Source: Phyllobacteriaceae bacterium (GTDB lineage Bacteria; Pseudomonadota; Alphaproteobacteria; Rhizobiales; Rhizobiaceae). Taken from it: a stretch of DNA of 64,000 nucleotides. The notes below the pieces were generated by a model. The model made no database searches, was not told the DNA's origin, and saw only the letters and a list, made by a program, of their open reading frames with translations. The stretch lies in NCBI GenBank assembly GCA_024742765.1, contig JANSXT010000013.1, positions 1 through 64,000 on the forward strand, read 5' to 3'. Positions 15,383-26,042 of this stretch are shown here, piece after piece. Positions within the stretch are counted from its first letter, which is position 1. Each line of letters begins with the position of its first letter. The translations under genes and the position numbers were made by a program.

Positions 15383-17182
15383 TCAATGGCTGTCGCGCGG
15401 CAGGCCCTTTGTCTCGTCGATCCGCTGGAAGTCGACCGCCGGTTCCAGCACCATGCCCTCGTCGAACTGGCAGACCATGGACCGCTGCATCGCCTGCCAC
15501 GGCGTCTGCGATGCCGGAAAGGCATAGCCGCCCTTGGCGTCGAGTGCCGCGCGGCGGGCGGAAAGTTCATCCTCGTCCAGCAGCACATCGACCGTGCCGG
15601 CCTTTAGGTCGACGCGCAGCCGATCGCCATTTTCCAGCAATGCCAGTCCGCCGCCGGCCGCCGCCTCGGGCGAAGCGTTGAGGATCGACGGTGAGCCCGA
15701 AGTCCCCGACTGCCGCCCGTCGCCAATGCAGGGCAGGGAGGTGATGCCGGCTTTGATCAGTGCATCCGGCGGCCGCATATTGACCACTTCCGCGCCGCCC
15801 GGATAGCCGATCGGCCCCGCGCCCCGCATGACGAGGATCGTACTCTCATCGATGCCTTCGGCGGGATCGTCGATGCGGTGGTGATAATCCTCCGGCCCGT
15901 CGAACACGGCGACCTTGCCCTCGAATGCGTCGGGATCGTCCGGGTTCGAAAGGTAGCGCTTGCGGAAATCTTCGGAAATGACCGAGGTCTTCATGATCGC
16001 CGACCGGAACAAATTTCCCGACAGGTTGATGAAGCCGGCTTCGCTTTTCAGCGCGGTCGCAATCGGCCGGATCACATCGTCATTGAGGTTTTCGGCTGCC
16101 GCGCAGTTCTCCGCCATCGTGCTTCCATTGATCGCGATGGCATCCGGATGCGGCAGAAGATCATTGCGGATCAGCTCCGCCGCCACCGCCGGCACGCCGC
16201 CGGCGCGGTGGAAATCCTCGCCCAGATAAGTGCCGGCCGGCTGAAGGTTGACGAGGAGCGGGATCGCATGGCCGATCGCCTGCCAGTCATCGACAGTCAG
16301 TTCGACGCCCAGATGGCGGGCGAGCCCGTTCAGATGGATCGGCGCGTTTGACGATCCGCCTATGGCCGAATTGACCGCGATCGCATTTTCAAAGGCTTGC
16401 CGCGTCATGATCGCGGCGGGTGTGCGCCGTTCAAGCACAGCCTCGACCGCCATCCGTCCGGTCTCGTAGGCCATCTGGCCGCGCTCGCGATAGGGCGCGG
16501 GGATCGCCGCCGATCCCGGCAACTGCATGCCCAGCGCTTCGGCCAGCGAATTCATCGTCGTTGCCGTGCCCATCGTGTTGCAATAGCCGACCGAAGGTGC
16601 CGAGGCGGCCGCCGCGTCCATGAACTGGTCATAGTCGATCTCGCCGGCGGCGAGCTTTTCGCGATATTTCCAGATGATGGTGCCCGATCCGGCCCGTTCG
16701 CCGCGATGCCAGCCATTGAGCATCGGGCCGACCGACAGCGCGATGGCCGGGATGTTGACGGTCGCCGCGGCCATCAGAAGCGCCGGCGTTGTCTTGTCGC
16801 AGCCGATCGTCAGCACCGCCCCGTCGACCGGATAGCCATAGAGCACCTCGACGCAGGACAGATATTGCAGGTTGCGGTCGAGCGCCGCGGTCGGCCGCTT
16901 GCCCGTTTCCTGGATCGGATGGACCGGGAATTCGAGCGGCACGCCGCCGGCGGCGATGATGCCGTCGCGCACCCGCTTGGCCAGTTCGATATGGTGGCGG
17001 TTGCAGGGCGCGATGTCCGAGCCGGTCTGCGCGATGCCGATGATCGGCTTGCCGGATTGCAACTCCTCGCGCGTGATCCCGTAATTGAGATAGCGCTCCA
17101 GATAGAGCGCGGTCATGTCCGGATTGTCCGGATTGTCGAACCAGGCCTGGCTGCGCAGTCTGGTTGGTCGCTTGCTGGTCAT
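15383..17182 (-). CDS. IlvD/Edd-family sugar-acid dehydratase (L-arabinonate/D-xylonate type)
   Basis: 599 residues from the ATG at 17182. Iron-sulfur cluster cysteines of the family are visible in [10 protein letters not shown] and [20 protein letters not shown], a further one in [17 protein letters not shown], and the substrate-loop GSTMAENCA is present. It dehydrates a sugar acid to its 2-keto-3-deoxy form. Similarity in length and in the N-terminal [20 protein letters not shown] favours a pentonate or hexonate dehydratase over IlvD or Edd. No aldolase or sugar dehydrogenase is adjacent, so the sugar is unknown. Its ribosome-binding region is buried in a hairpin (17190-17220). Confidence 0.85.
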   Translation of the reverse strand: MTSKRPTRLRSQAWFDNPDNPDMTALYLERYLNYGITREELQSGKPIIGIAQTGSDIAPCNRHHIELAKRVRDGIIAAGGVPLEFPVHPIQETGKRPTAALDRNLQYLSCVEVLYGYPVDGAVLTIGCDKTTPALLMAAATVNIPAIALSVGPMLNGWHRGERAGSGTIIWKYREKLAAGEIDYDQFMDAAAASAPSVGYCNTMGTATTMNSLAEALGMQLPGSAAIPAPYRERGQMAYETGRMAVEAVLERRTPAAIMTRQAFENAIAVNSAIGGSSNAPIHLNGLARHLGVELTVDDWQAIGHAIPLLVNLQPAGTYLGEDFHRAGGVPAVAAELIRNDLLPHPDAIAINGSTMAENCAAAENLNDDVIRPIATALKSEAGFINLSGNLFRSAIMKTSVISEDFRKRYLSNPDDPDAFEGKVAVFDGPEDYHHRIDDPAEGIDESTILVMRGAGPIGYPGGAEVVNMRPPDALIKAGITSLPCIGDGRQSGTSGSPSILNASPEAAAGGGLALLENGDRLRVDLKAGTVDVLLDEDELSARRAALDAKGGYAFPASQTPWQAMQRSMVCQFDEGMVLEPAVDFQRIDETKGLPRDSH

Positions 17183-17189
17183 GTGCGGT

Positions 17190-17220
17190 CCCCTTTGCCC
17201 TACCGGTATGGGCAAAGGGG
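17190..17220 (-). terminator. 11-bp hairpin overlapping the dehydratase ribosome site
   Basis: CCCCTTTGCCC (17190-17200) and GGGCAAAGGGG (17210-17220) are perfect complements around a 9-base loop. On the minus strand the hairpin begins 7 bases after the XRE gene stop and ends 7 bases before the dehydratase ATG, so the AAAGGGG ribosome site is in its 3' arm. It could terminate the upstream pair, control dehydratase translation, or both. Confidence 0.55.
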
Positions 17221-17227
17221 GCGCCGA

Positions 17228-17440
17228 TCAAGCATCGTCCGGCCGGTATTCGAGAATGTCGCCGGGCTGGCAGTCGAGTGCCTCGCAGATGCTTTCGAGC
17301 GTTTCGAAGCGCACGCCCTTCACCTTGCCCGATTTCAGAAGCGATACGTTCTGCTCGGTGATGCCGATCCGCTCGGCCAGTTCCTTGGACCGCATCTTGC
17401 GCTTGGCCAGCATGACGTCGAGATTGACGATGATTGCCAT
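17228..17440 (-). CDS. Small XRE (Cro/C1) family regulator, DUF2975 partner
   Basis: 70 residues from the ATG at 17440. It is almost entirely a helix-turn-helix: LAKRKMRSKELAERIGITEQ then NVSLLKSGKVKGVRFETLES, ending ICEALDCQPGDILEY. This YozG-like class is usually encoded next to a DUF2975 membrane protein, as here, where the preceding gene stops at 17443 (two bases before its ATG). It probably regulates the pair and possibly the dehydratase downstream. Confidence 0.87.
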   Translation of the reverse strand: MAIIVNLDVMLAKRKMRSKELAERIGITEQNVSLLKSGKVKGVRFETLESICEALDCQPGDILEYRPDDA

Positions 17441-17442
17441 GA

Positions 17443-17991
17443 TCACACGAACGCCCGGTTTTCTTCATCGATCGCCGCGGCGGCCGTCAGGACATGGCCG
17501 ACGGCAAACAAGGTGCCGGCCATGAGCAGCGGGAACAGTTGGTCCGTCGACAGGTTGACGTTGATCTGCCGTTCGCCCGGCGCGTTGTTGATCGTCAGGA
17601 TCACCACCGTCAGAGTGTTGGCGACGATGCCCCACAGCGCCGCGCCGAGAAAATTGCTGCCCGCCGAGCGGATCAGGCGGGCCGTCCGCCTGTGCAGGAC
17701 GTGGCCGGCCCGAAACACGCCGAACATCTGCCACAGCGCGAACAGGGCGCGGCAGATGAATGCGATGGTCACAATGTTCACGGCCGCGGCAAGCACCACC
17801 TGCGTGCGCGTGATCCGGTCGGCATCGATCGCCGCGCCAGCATCGAAATAGTTGGTGACCGCAGCCGGCCTGATGACCACATCGGTCACCGTGTAGGTGA
17901 TCGCGATGAGCACGACCGCGATTGCGATCAGGCAGGCCCACTGCATCAGCCGGCTCAAGCGTTTCAATTCATCCAGTGCGTCGGCAGTCAT
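17443..17991 (-). CDS. DUF2975 membrane protein
   Basis: 182 residues with four predicted membrane segments (about 18-40, 68-92, 113-135, 150-170) and the family's closing motif AIDEENRAFV. Function of DUF2975 is unknown. The consistent pairing with small XRE regulators suggests a membrane-linked sensing or toxin-antitoxin-like role, which is inference. The promoter region is unusually AT-rich for this window. Confidence 0.8.
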   Translation of the reverse strand: MTADALDELKRLSRLMQWACLIAIAVVLIAITYTVTDVVIRPAAVTNYFDAGAAIDADRITRTQVVLAAAVNIVTIAFICRALFALWQMFGVFRAGHVLHRRTARLIRSAGSNFLGAALWGIVANTLTVVILTINNAPGERQINVNLSTDQLFPLLMAGTLFAVGHVLTAAAAIDEENRAFV

Positions 17992-18009
17992 TTTGGTCCT
18001 CTTATAAGG

Positions 18010-18072
18010 CTTGAATAAATTATTGTTTCACGATAATTAAATCACCCAGAAAACCAACGCAAGGCCTTTCTG
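18010..18072. promoter_or_regulatory. AT-rich divergent promoter region with imperfect palindrome
   Basis: The shared upstream region of the DUF2975 gene (leftward) and the lipoprotein gene (rightward) is much richer in A/T than its surroundings. It holds the imperfect inverted repeat TTATTGTTTCACGATAA at 18020-18036, a candidate site for the neighbouring XRE protein. Confidence 0.35.
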
Positions 18073-18671
18073 ATGATATCTGTACGATTGTCGCGCTCTT
18101 TGTCGATCGCGATCGCGCTCATGTTTTTGCTGACGCTGACCGCGTGCCTGACCACGCCACCCTCCACCATGCTCAAACTTTCCCTTATGAGCCCGCTCGA
18201 CGCCGATCCGGCGGCCATCCGCCTGGCTGCGCGTCTGCCCGAACCGTTGCGCATTCGCGACGGCGACATCCATCTGCGGATAAGCTTTGACGGCGGCACG
18301 CCGGACACGCGGCTGGTCGAAGATTATGGTGCCGTGATCGTCGAAGCGCCGGCGGGCACGCGGGGCATCGGCGCGGGCTCCGCATCGGACCGGACCTATG
18401 TCGCCGCGCTGACGCCCAATGATGCGGCGAGCCTGGCGGCGGTTCAGCGTCGCATCCGCGCATGGCGTGCGTCGGGCATAAAAGGGCAGGGTGAACTGTC
18501 GGTCATGGCGACCGCCTGCGCCGAAGCTCCGTTGCCCGACGGGCCGATCCTGCTGACGACATGGATGCGCACCGCCCCGGACGAAGCCTTCTTCGTCCTG
18601 ACCCGCAATGCCGATTTGCGCCGGCAGATCGGCGACGGGTCGATCGCGGAGATCGGGCGCTGCGCGACCGG

Positions 18672-18675
<4 letters not shown>
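18073..18675 (+). CDS. Putative lipoprotein of unknown function
   Basis: 200 residues. A lipoprotein signal with lipobox LTAC (Cys25) follows a hydrophobic stretch, predicting an acylated envelope protein. The body has no recognised domain. It contains [20 protein letters not shown] and several strand-like segments, and ends CATG. It overlaps the convergent pgi stop by 4 bases, so no terminator separates them. Confidence 0.65.
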
Positions 18676-20309
<1,634 letters not shown>

Positions 20310-20380
20310 GGCGGGGCCTCGTGGATCAAGGCCCCGCATTAGCAAAACGCGCCGGGGCGGTCAGCCCCGGTCAGTCCCGA

Positions 20381-22099
20381 TCAGCGCAATTCGCGCCGCA
20401 GGATCTTGCCGACATTGGTCTTCGGCAGTTCGTCGCGGAACTCGATATGTTTCGGCCGCTTGTAGTTGGTCAGGTTTTGCGCGCAATGGTCCTTGATGTC
20501 CTGTTCGGTGACGCCGTCATGGGCGCGCACAACGAAGAGCTTGACCGACTCGCCCGAATGCTCGTCCGGCACGCCGACCGCGGCCGCTTCCACAACGCCC
20601 TCGCAGCCGGCCGCCACCTCTTCGATCTCGTTGGGATAGACGTTGAAGCCCGAGACCAGGATCATGTCCTTCTTGCGGTCGACGATCTTGGTGTAGCCGC
20701 CCTCATCCATGAAGCCCATGTCACCGGAGCGGAAGAAGCCGTCCTCGGTCATGACTTTTTCCGTCTCGTCCGGCCGGTTCCAATAGCCCGCCATCACCTG
20801 CGGGCCGCGAATGCAGATTTCGCCCACTTCGCCCAGCGGCAGCGCCTTGCCGTCATCGTCGCGGATCGAAATGTCGGTCGACGGCATCGGCAGGCCGATC
20901 GTGCCTGTGAACTCGGTTGCGTCCAGCCGGTTGCCGGTGGCGACCGGCGAGGTCTCCGAAAGCCCGTAACCTTCGGTAATCATGCAGCCGGTCAGGTCGA
21001 ACCAGCGGTCGGCAACCGGCTTCTGCACGGCCATGCCGCCGCCAAAGGTCATGCGCAGATGGCTGAAGTCGAGCTTGCGGAAATCCTCATTGTTCAACAG
21101 CGCGTTGAACAGCGTGTTCAGGCCCGGAAAGAAGTGGAATTCGTAATTGCCCAGTTCCTTGACGAAGGCCGGAATGTCGCGGGGGTTCGGGATCAGGATG
21201 TTGTGCCCGCCCTCCTTGATGCCGACGAAGCCGTTCACCGTCAGCGCGAAGATATGATAGAGCGGCAGCGCGCAGATATAGTTGATCTCATCGGGCTTGC
21301 CCTTGGCGCGATAGCCGACATCCAGCCAGACGCTCGCCTGTTCGATGTTGGCAAGGATATTGGCATGGGTCAGGGTTGCGCCCTTGGAAACACCCGTCGT
21401 GCCGCCCGTATATTGCAGGAAGGCCACATCGTCATGGCCGATCTCGGGGCGTGAAGGGGTCTTGCCCTGCGCGCCGGCCAGCACCGTCTTGAACGATTGG
21501 TGACCGTCAATATGCCAGGCGGGGACCATTTTCTTGACGCGGCGCACGACCAGATTCACGATATGGCCCTTGAAGCCCATCATGTCGCCCATCGTGGCGA
21601 CGATCGCATGCTCGACCTTGGTGTTCCTGATCACCTGCTGCAGCGTGTTGGCGAAGTTTTCCAGGATCACGATCGCCTTGGCGCCGCTGTCGTTGAGCTG
21701 GTGCTCCAGTTCGCGCGGCGTATAGAGCGGGTTGACGTTGACCACCGTCAGCCCGGCCCGCAGCACGGCGGCCATCGCCACCGGATATTGCAAGATGTTG
21801 GGCATCATCAGCGCGACGCGGTCGCCCTTTTCGAGCCCCAGCGACTGAAGATGGGCGGCAAAGGCGTTCGAGGCCGCATCCAGTTCGCCATAGGTGATCG
21901 CCTTGCCCATGCAGGAAAAGGCGCGGCGGTTGGCATAGCGCGCAAAGGACTGGTCGAGCAGTTCGGCAATGGATGCATGCGACAGCGCGCCGATCTCGGC
22001 CGGCGTGCCGTCGGGATATGATTTCAGCCAGATGCGATCAACGTCCGCATTGGCGGCCTGTGGCGATGCGGATGCGCGTTTTGCGGCAGACTTTGCCAT
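20381..22099 (-). CDS. fadD: Long-chain fatty-acid-CoA ligase (FadD type)
   Basis: 572 residues from the ATG at 22099. AMP-forming adenylate ligase: P-loop YTGGTTGVSKGATLTH, ITEGYGLSETSPV (A5), GEICIRGPQVMAGYWN, then FRSGDMGFMDEGGYTKIVDR and the C-terminal lysine in LPKTNVGKILRRELR. It activates fatty acids to acyl-CoA for beta-oxidation. Length and motif order fit FadD; the exact chain length preference cannot be read. Confidence 0.88.
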   Translation of the reverse strand: MAKSAAKRASASPQAANADVDRIWLKSYPDGTPAEIGALSHASIAELLDQSFARYANRRAFSCMGKAITYGELDAASNAFAAHLQSLGLEKGDRVALMMPNILQYPVAMAAVLRAGLTVVNVNPLYTPRELEHQLNDSGAKAIVILENFANTLQQVIRNTKVEHAIVATMGDMMGFKGHIVNLVVRRVKKMVPAWHIDGHQSFKTVLAGAQGKTPSRPEIGHDDVAFLQYTGGTTGVSKGATLTHANILANIEQASVWLDVGYRAKGKPDEINYICALPLYHIFALTVNGFVGIKEGGHNILIPNPRDIPAFVKELGNYEFHFFPGLNTLFNALLNNEDFRKLDFSHLRMTFGGGMAVQKPVADRWFDLTGCMITEGYGLSETSPVATGNRLDATEFTGTIGLPMPSTDISIRDDDGKALPLGEVGEICIRGPQVMAGYWNRPDETEKVMTEDGFFRSGDMGFMDEGGYTKIVDRKKDMILVSGFNVYPNEIEEVAAGCEGVVEAAAVGVPDEHSGESVKLFVVRAHDGVTEQDIKDHCAQNLTNYKRPKHIEFRDELPKTNVGKILRRELR

Positions 22100-22286
22100 G
22101 ATGTCCTCCCAGACTGTGATGTGACGCGCATCACCGCGATGCCGGACCACATTGTGGTTTCGGGCGCCGCGTCCGGCCGCCCGCATCTTCCCGCATGGCG
22201 GGAAACTGTCATGGATCGGTCATACTGAACTTAGTCGAAAGTCGCAAGCAATTCTAACGTAAACGTCAATGCCGACGAACCAAACA

Positions 22287-22556
22287 CTAGGGTCAGGACC
22301 CACTAATCTGGTTGAAATGGTCGTGGCGAGTTTGTGCGGATGCACAGAGCAAGGCCGCAGGAAGTCTTCCGACTTTCAAGGACTTGCGACAAAGCAGGCC
22401 GTGCAAATCCGCCCGATCCGAAGGATGGCCGATATGGCTGCACCCTACAGCGTCAAAGCCCTCGACCGGGGGATGGGCCCCGCTCTTCGTGCTTTTCCTT
22501 GCATCGCTTGCCATCTCGACCGCCATTTCAATCACATTAATGGGTCCTGACCCTAG
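22287..22556. mobile_element. 270-bp MITE-like element with terminal inverted repeats
   Basis: Both ends carry the inverted sequence CTAGGGTCAGGACCCA, and the inverted similarity extends about 37 bp inward with few mismatches (TAAT.TG.TTGAAATGG is shared). If the element proper begins at GGGTC, it is bordered by TA on both sides, as for TA-targeting elements. An 80-codon open frame spans it on the minus strand but lacks transposase features. I read it as a non-autonomous miniature element or the remnant of an insertion sequence. Confidence 0.7.
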
Positions 22557-22571
22557 GCCGCGCCCCGGTGG

Positions 22572-23117
22572 TCAGAAACCGCCATGAGCATCGAGATGTT
22601 TCTGTTCTTCATCGGTGCTTTGCCGACCCAGCACCGCATTGCGATGCGGGAACCGCCCGAAACGGACAATGACGTCGCGGTGCAGATGCGCATATTTGAT
22701 GCCGTCTTCCTTGCCCAGCGCCGAGAACAGGTCGATCGCCCGATCCTGGTCGCTCAAGGCTTCGGAATGCATGAACGGCATGTAGAGGAAGTGCCGCTCG
22801 TCCTCGGTCAGTTCCGTGTCGTGCCCGGCCGCAATCGCGGCATCGGCGACGGCGCGCGCATGGGCATCGCTTTCGAAGGCGCGCGGGCTGTTGCGGAACA
22901 TGTTGCGCGGAAACTGGTCGAGCACGATCACTGCGGCGAGCGCCGAACGCGGATCGGTTGCAAGCTCGGCTGCCGGCCGTGCGCGCGCGGCCTCATAGGT
23001 TTCGGCGAAGCGCGTGCGGATCGCCGCATCGACCTCCTCGTCGCGCTTGAACCATTGAGCGGATTCGAGCTCGTCGAACCAGAAATCCAGCACCGGTTCG
23101 GTCCAGTCATGCGCCAT
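22572..23117 (-). CDS. DUF924 family protein
   Basis: 181 residues from the ATG at 23117 (upstream in-frame codons lack features). The DUF924 pattern is visible: VLDFWFDELESAQWFKRDEE near the N-terminus, VIVLDQFPRNMFRNSPRAFE, FLYMPFMHSE, and the closing RFPHRNAVLGR. It is an all-helical soluble protein of unknown biochemical role. It is divergent from the split transketolase genes. Confidence 0.88.
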   Translation of the reverse strand: MAHDWTEPVLDFWFDELESAQWFKRDEEVDAAIRTRFAETYEAARARPAAELATDPRSALAAVIVLDQFPRNMFRNSPRAFESDAHARAVADAAIAAGHDTELTEDERHFLYMPFMHSEALSDQDRAIDLFSALGKEDGIKYAHLHRDVIVRFGRFPHRNAVLGRQSTDEEQKHLDAHGGF

Positions 23118-23368
23118 GATGGGCTTTCCGTCTCGGGCGCCGAACGCCGGCGCGTTGGTGGACAACGAAAGCACAGATGGCACCCACCGGGCAAATCCAA
23201 TCGCGCGCCGGGGTGCAGCCGGCAATCGCCTCTCCCCGCGATGCCATGCCATCGCCCGCCTGTCTTGTCCGCGGTTGCTATGCATCGTGCAAAAGGCTTG
23301 GCAGGGAGCAGAGTTTACATGTGCCAAGGGTAGTGACATATGTAAGGTCAATTATTGGAGGCTGTCTG

Positions 23369-24295
23369 ATGCGCAATGACCGATCGACCGAGGATGTGGC
23401 TCTTGGGATCCGGCGTCGGGTGTTCGAGCATGCCATGCGCAACAATGGCGGATATCTGTCGCAGGCCTGTTCGGCGGGCGAGCAGCTGGCCTGGCTCTAC
23501 AATGAGGAACTCAAGCTGGGCGAGCCGACCCTGCCGCCCGTGCCCAAGCCGTTCGGCGGCGTGCCCTCGGCGGACAATCCCGATTATCACACGGGCGCGG
23601 GCTATAACGGCCCGGCCGCACCCGATTATGATCGCCTCTTCATCGCGCCGGCCCATTATGCGCTGGTCGCCTATGCGACGCTGATCGAAGTGGGCCGTAT
23701 GGCGCCCGAGGGGCTGGACATGTTCAACAAGGACGGGTCTTCGGTGGAGATGATCGGCGCCGAGCATTCGCCGGGCATGGAAGTGCACAATGGCACGCTG
23801 GGCATCGGCCTTTCGACCGCCGCCGGCCTTGCCTGGGGCCGGGCGCGCCGGGGCGAAGCGGGCCGCACATGGGTCTTCATGTCCGATGGCGAGGTGCAGG
23901 AGGGCCAGACCTGGGAAGCGGTGCAGGCCTGCGCCCATCACGGCATCGACAATCTCTATGCGATCATGGACGTCAACGCCCAGCAATGCGACGGCGCGAT
24001 GGACACGGTGATGGAGGTGGGCGACATCCGCCGGAAGTTCCTCACCTTCGGCGCGGCCTGCGTCGAGATCGACGGCCATGATCTTGATGCCATGCGCGAT
24101 GCGGTGCGCGAGCCGCATGAGGGCAAGCCGCTGATCATCCTGGCGCACACCAACCCGTTCCACACGATGGGCATTCTGGAGGAACGGTTCCCCCGCCTTC
24201 ACTATGTGCGCTTCAAGTCCGAGGACGAGCGCGCCCGCATGAACGCGTCGATCGCCAAGGATCTCGGCGTCGAGCCCGTCGATTACGCCCACTAG
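23369..24295 (+). CDS. Transketolase-like protein, N-terminal (TPP-binding) half
   Basis: 308 residues from the ATG at 23369 (TTGGAGG upstream). It corresponds to the PP domain of transketolase: EHSPGMEVHNGTLGIGLSTA and the TPP-binding motif MSDGEVQEGQTWEA, closed by MDVN about 30 residues on. It must combine with the Pyr-domain protein encoded next to make an active enzyme transferring two-carbon ketol units. The long insertion near DYHTGAGYNGPAAPDYD is not typical of housekeeping TktA, so the substrate may be specialised. Confidence 0.88.
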   Translation: MRNDRSTEDVALGIRRRVFEHAMRNNGGYLSQACSAGEQLAWLYNEELKLGEPTLPPVPKPFGGVPSADNPDYHTGAGYNGPAAPDYDRLFIAPAHYALVAYATLIEVGRMAPEGLDMFNKDGSSVEMIGAEHSPGMEVHNGTLGIGLSTAAGLAWGRARRGEAGRTWVFMSDGEVQEGQTWEAVQACAHHGIDNLYAIMDVNAQQCDGAMDTVMEVGDIRRKFLTFGAACVEIDGHDLDAMRDAVREPHEGKPLIILAHTNPFHTMGILEERFPRLHYVRFKSEDERARMNASIAKDLGVEPVDYAH

Positions 24296-24317
24296 AATGC
24301 ATTAAGGAGACGCGATC

Positions 24318-25322
24318 ATGGTTGAGATGGTGAACCGCCCCTATGCGTCGGCCTTCGAAAAGTTTGCCGCCGGCAATCCGGACATTTTGTGCCTGTCGGC
24401 CGACCTGACCTCGTCCTGCGAGATCGACGGGTTCCGCGACCGCCATCCGGACCAGTTCGTCTCGCTGGGCATGGCCGAGCAGAACATGATGAGCTTTGCC
24501 GGCGGGCTCGGCCTTGCCGGCTTTAGGCCCTTCATCCACACATTCGGCGTCTTCATGTATCGCCGGCCCTATGACCAGCTGATGGCCTCGATCGCCTATC
24601 CAAGGCGCAAGGTCCGGCTGATGGGCTTTCTGCCGGGGGTCACCACGCCCGGCGGCATGACGCACCAGTCGATCGAGGACATATCGGTGATGCGCTCGAT
24701 CCCCAACATGACGATCCTGGAGACGGGCGATGCCACCGAGGTGGAAAGCATCTGCGAGGCGGCCGACTCTATTGACGGCCCGGTCTGGTGCCGGGTCCTG
24801 CGCGGCTCGGTGCCGCGCCTGTTCGACACGCCCATCCGGGTCGGCGAGATGCGCGAACTGGCCGATGGCGACGACATTCTGATCGTCACATCGGGCATCT
24901 GCACCGAAGAGGCGCTGCGCGCCCGCTCGGCGCTGCAAAAGGCGGGCCTGTCGATCCGGCATCTGCATCTGAACACGATCAAGCCGTTCGACCACAAGGC
25001 GCTGCTCGACCATATCGGCTCGGTGCGGCACGGCGTGATCACGCTTGAAAACCACGTCACCGAAGGCGGCATTGGCAGCCTTGTCGCCGAGGCCATGGCC
25101 GATGCGGGCACCGGCAAGCGTCTGGTGCGGCTGGGTCTGAAGGACACCTATGCCCATGGCGGCTCGCGCGCCTATCTGATGCGCTATTACGGGCTCGACG
25201 CACTCGCCCTTGTGCGCGGCATCGAGGACCTGATGGGCCAATCGTTCGGCATCGACGAGGACGATCTCGACGCCGCACGCGTCGACGCCGTCCACTCGAT
25301 CGTCAAGGCCGAAGCACTCTGA
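24318..25322 (+). CDS. Transketolase-like protein, C-terminal half
   Basis: 334 residues from the ATG, 22 bases after the partner gene, with AAGGAGA upstream. It contains the Pyr domain with the TPP-activating glutamate in LGMAEQNMMSFAGGLGLAG and the transketolase C-terminal domain (ILIVTSGICTEEALRARSAL, ITLENHVTEGGIGSLVAEAM). The pair forms a two-gene transketolase. No sugar kinase, isomerase or transporter is adjacent to fix the pathway. Confidence 0.88.
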   Translation: MVEMVNRPYASAFEKFAAGNPDILCLSADLTSSCEIDGFRDRHPDQFVSLGMAEQNMMSFAGGLGLAGFRPFIHTFGVFMYRRPYDQLMASIAYPRRKVRLMGFLPGVTTPGGMTHQSIEDISVMRSIPNMTILETGDATEVESICEAADSIDGPVWCRVLRGSVPRLFDTPIRVGEMRELADGDDILIVTSGICTEEALRARSALQKAGLSIRHLHLNTIKPFDHKALLDHIGSVRHGVITLENHVTEGGIGSLVAEAMADAGTGKRLVRLGLKDTYAHGGSRAYLMRYYGLDALALVRGIEDLMGQSFGIDEDDLDAARVDAVHSIVKAEAL

Positions 25323-25340
25323 GCGGCAGGCAGTCTTCGG

Positions 25341-25958
25341 CTAAGCCCGACGCGGACGCGTGCCGTTCAGAAACAGCGTCACCGCCTTTTCGACATGGGC
25401 GGCGATATCCTCGTCGGAAAACTCCCGCTGGCCGGTCATCAGAAGGCGCAACTGGAAGTCGCCCTTGATCATCTCGGTGAGTACGCGCGCAGCGGTCAGC
25501 GGGTCGGCGACTTCGAGCGTGCCGCGCGCCACCTGCCTTTCAATATAGGCGGCCAGCTTGCCATGCAGCACGGCCGGTCCGCTGCGATAGGCCCGGCGGC
25601 CCAGATCGGGCCGGTCGGCGGAGATGGCGATCAGTTGCCGGAACGCGCCGATCACAACCGGACTGAGCATGCCGCGCAGAAACCGCCGACCGAACTCCTC
25701 CAGCCATTGACGCGGCTCCATCTCCGCATCGGGCAGCACATCGGCCTTCTCCAGGATCTCGCCCATCAACTGAACAAGCACCGCTTCGAACAGCCCCTCC
25801 TTGTCGCCGAACAGATGGTAGACGTTGCGCCGCGATCCGCCGGTGAGGGCGATGATGTCGTCGAGCGAGGTGCCTTTCAGGCCCTTTTCCATGAAGCAGG
25901 TGCGCGCCGCGGCCAGCATGCGGTCGCGCCGGACGATCTGTTTTTCCTGAAGCTGCAT
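25341..25958 (-). CDS. TetR-family repressor of the adjacent RND efflux operon
   Basis: 205 residues from the ATG at 25958, chosen because AAGGG lies 6 bases upstream; an ATG two codons earlier is possible. N-terminal TetR helix-turn-helix: AARTCFMEKGLKGTSLDDII then ALTGGSRRNVYHLFGDKEGL. The C-terminal ligand domain resembles the AcrR class. It is divergent from the membrane-fusion and pump genes, and two palindromes (25975-25990, 26008-26023) lie between them. Probably an efflux repressor relieved by a pump substrate. Confidence 0.88.
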   Translation of the reverse strand: MQLQEKQIVRRDRMLAAARTCFMEKGLKGTSLDDIIALTGGSRRNVYHLFGDKEGLFEAVLVQLMGEILEKADVLPDAEMEPRQWLEEFGRRFLRGMLSPVVIGAFRQLIAISADRPDLGRRAYRSGPAVLHGKLAAYIERQVARGTLEVADPLTAARVLTEMIKGDFQLRLLMTGQREFSDEDIAAHVEKAVTLFLNGTRPRRA

Positions 25959-25974
25959 GGCCATCCCTTGACTT

Positions 25975-25990
25975 GGTACTTGACAGTACC
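25975..25990. promoter_or_regulatory. TetR operator 1
   Basis: GGTACTTGACAGTACC: arms GGTACT and AGTACC are perfect complements around TGAC. It lies 16 bp upstream of the tetR start. Confidence 0.7.
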
Positions 25991-26007
25991 GTATATGATG
26001 GCGCAAT

Positions 26008-26023
26008 GGTACTGTCTAGTACC
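26008..26023. promoter_or_regulatory. TetR operator 2
   Basis: GGTACTGTCTAGTACC has the same arms as operator 1 with a different 4-base centre. The two centres are 33 bp apart, about three helical turns, so two repressor dimers would sit on one face. On the minus strand a possible promoter for the repressor gene (TAGACA, 17 bp, TATACG) overlaps both sites. Confidence 0.7.
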
Positions 26024-26042
26024 TTTTTAAGGGAGAGCCGGC

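Noticed and set aside
22293-22535. An 80-codon minus-strand frame inside the MITE-like element
   Set aside because: It lies within the terminal inverted repeats, has no ribosome site and lacks transposase features; kept as part of the element only.
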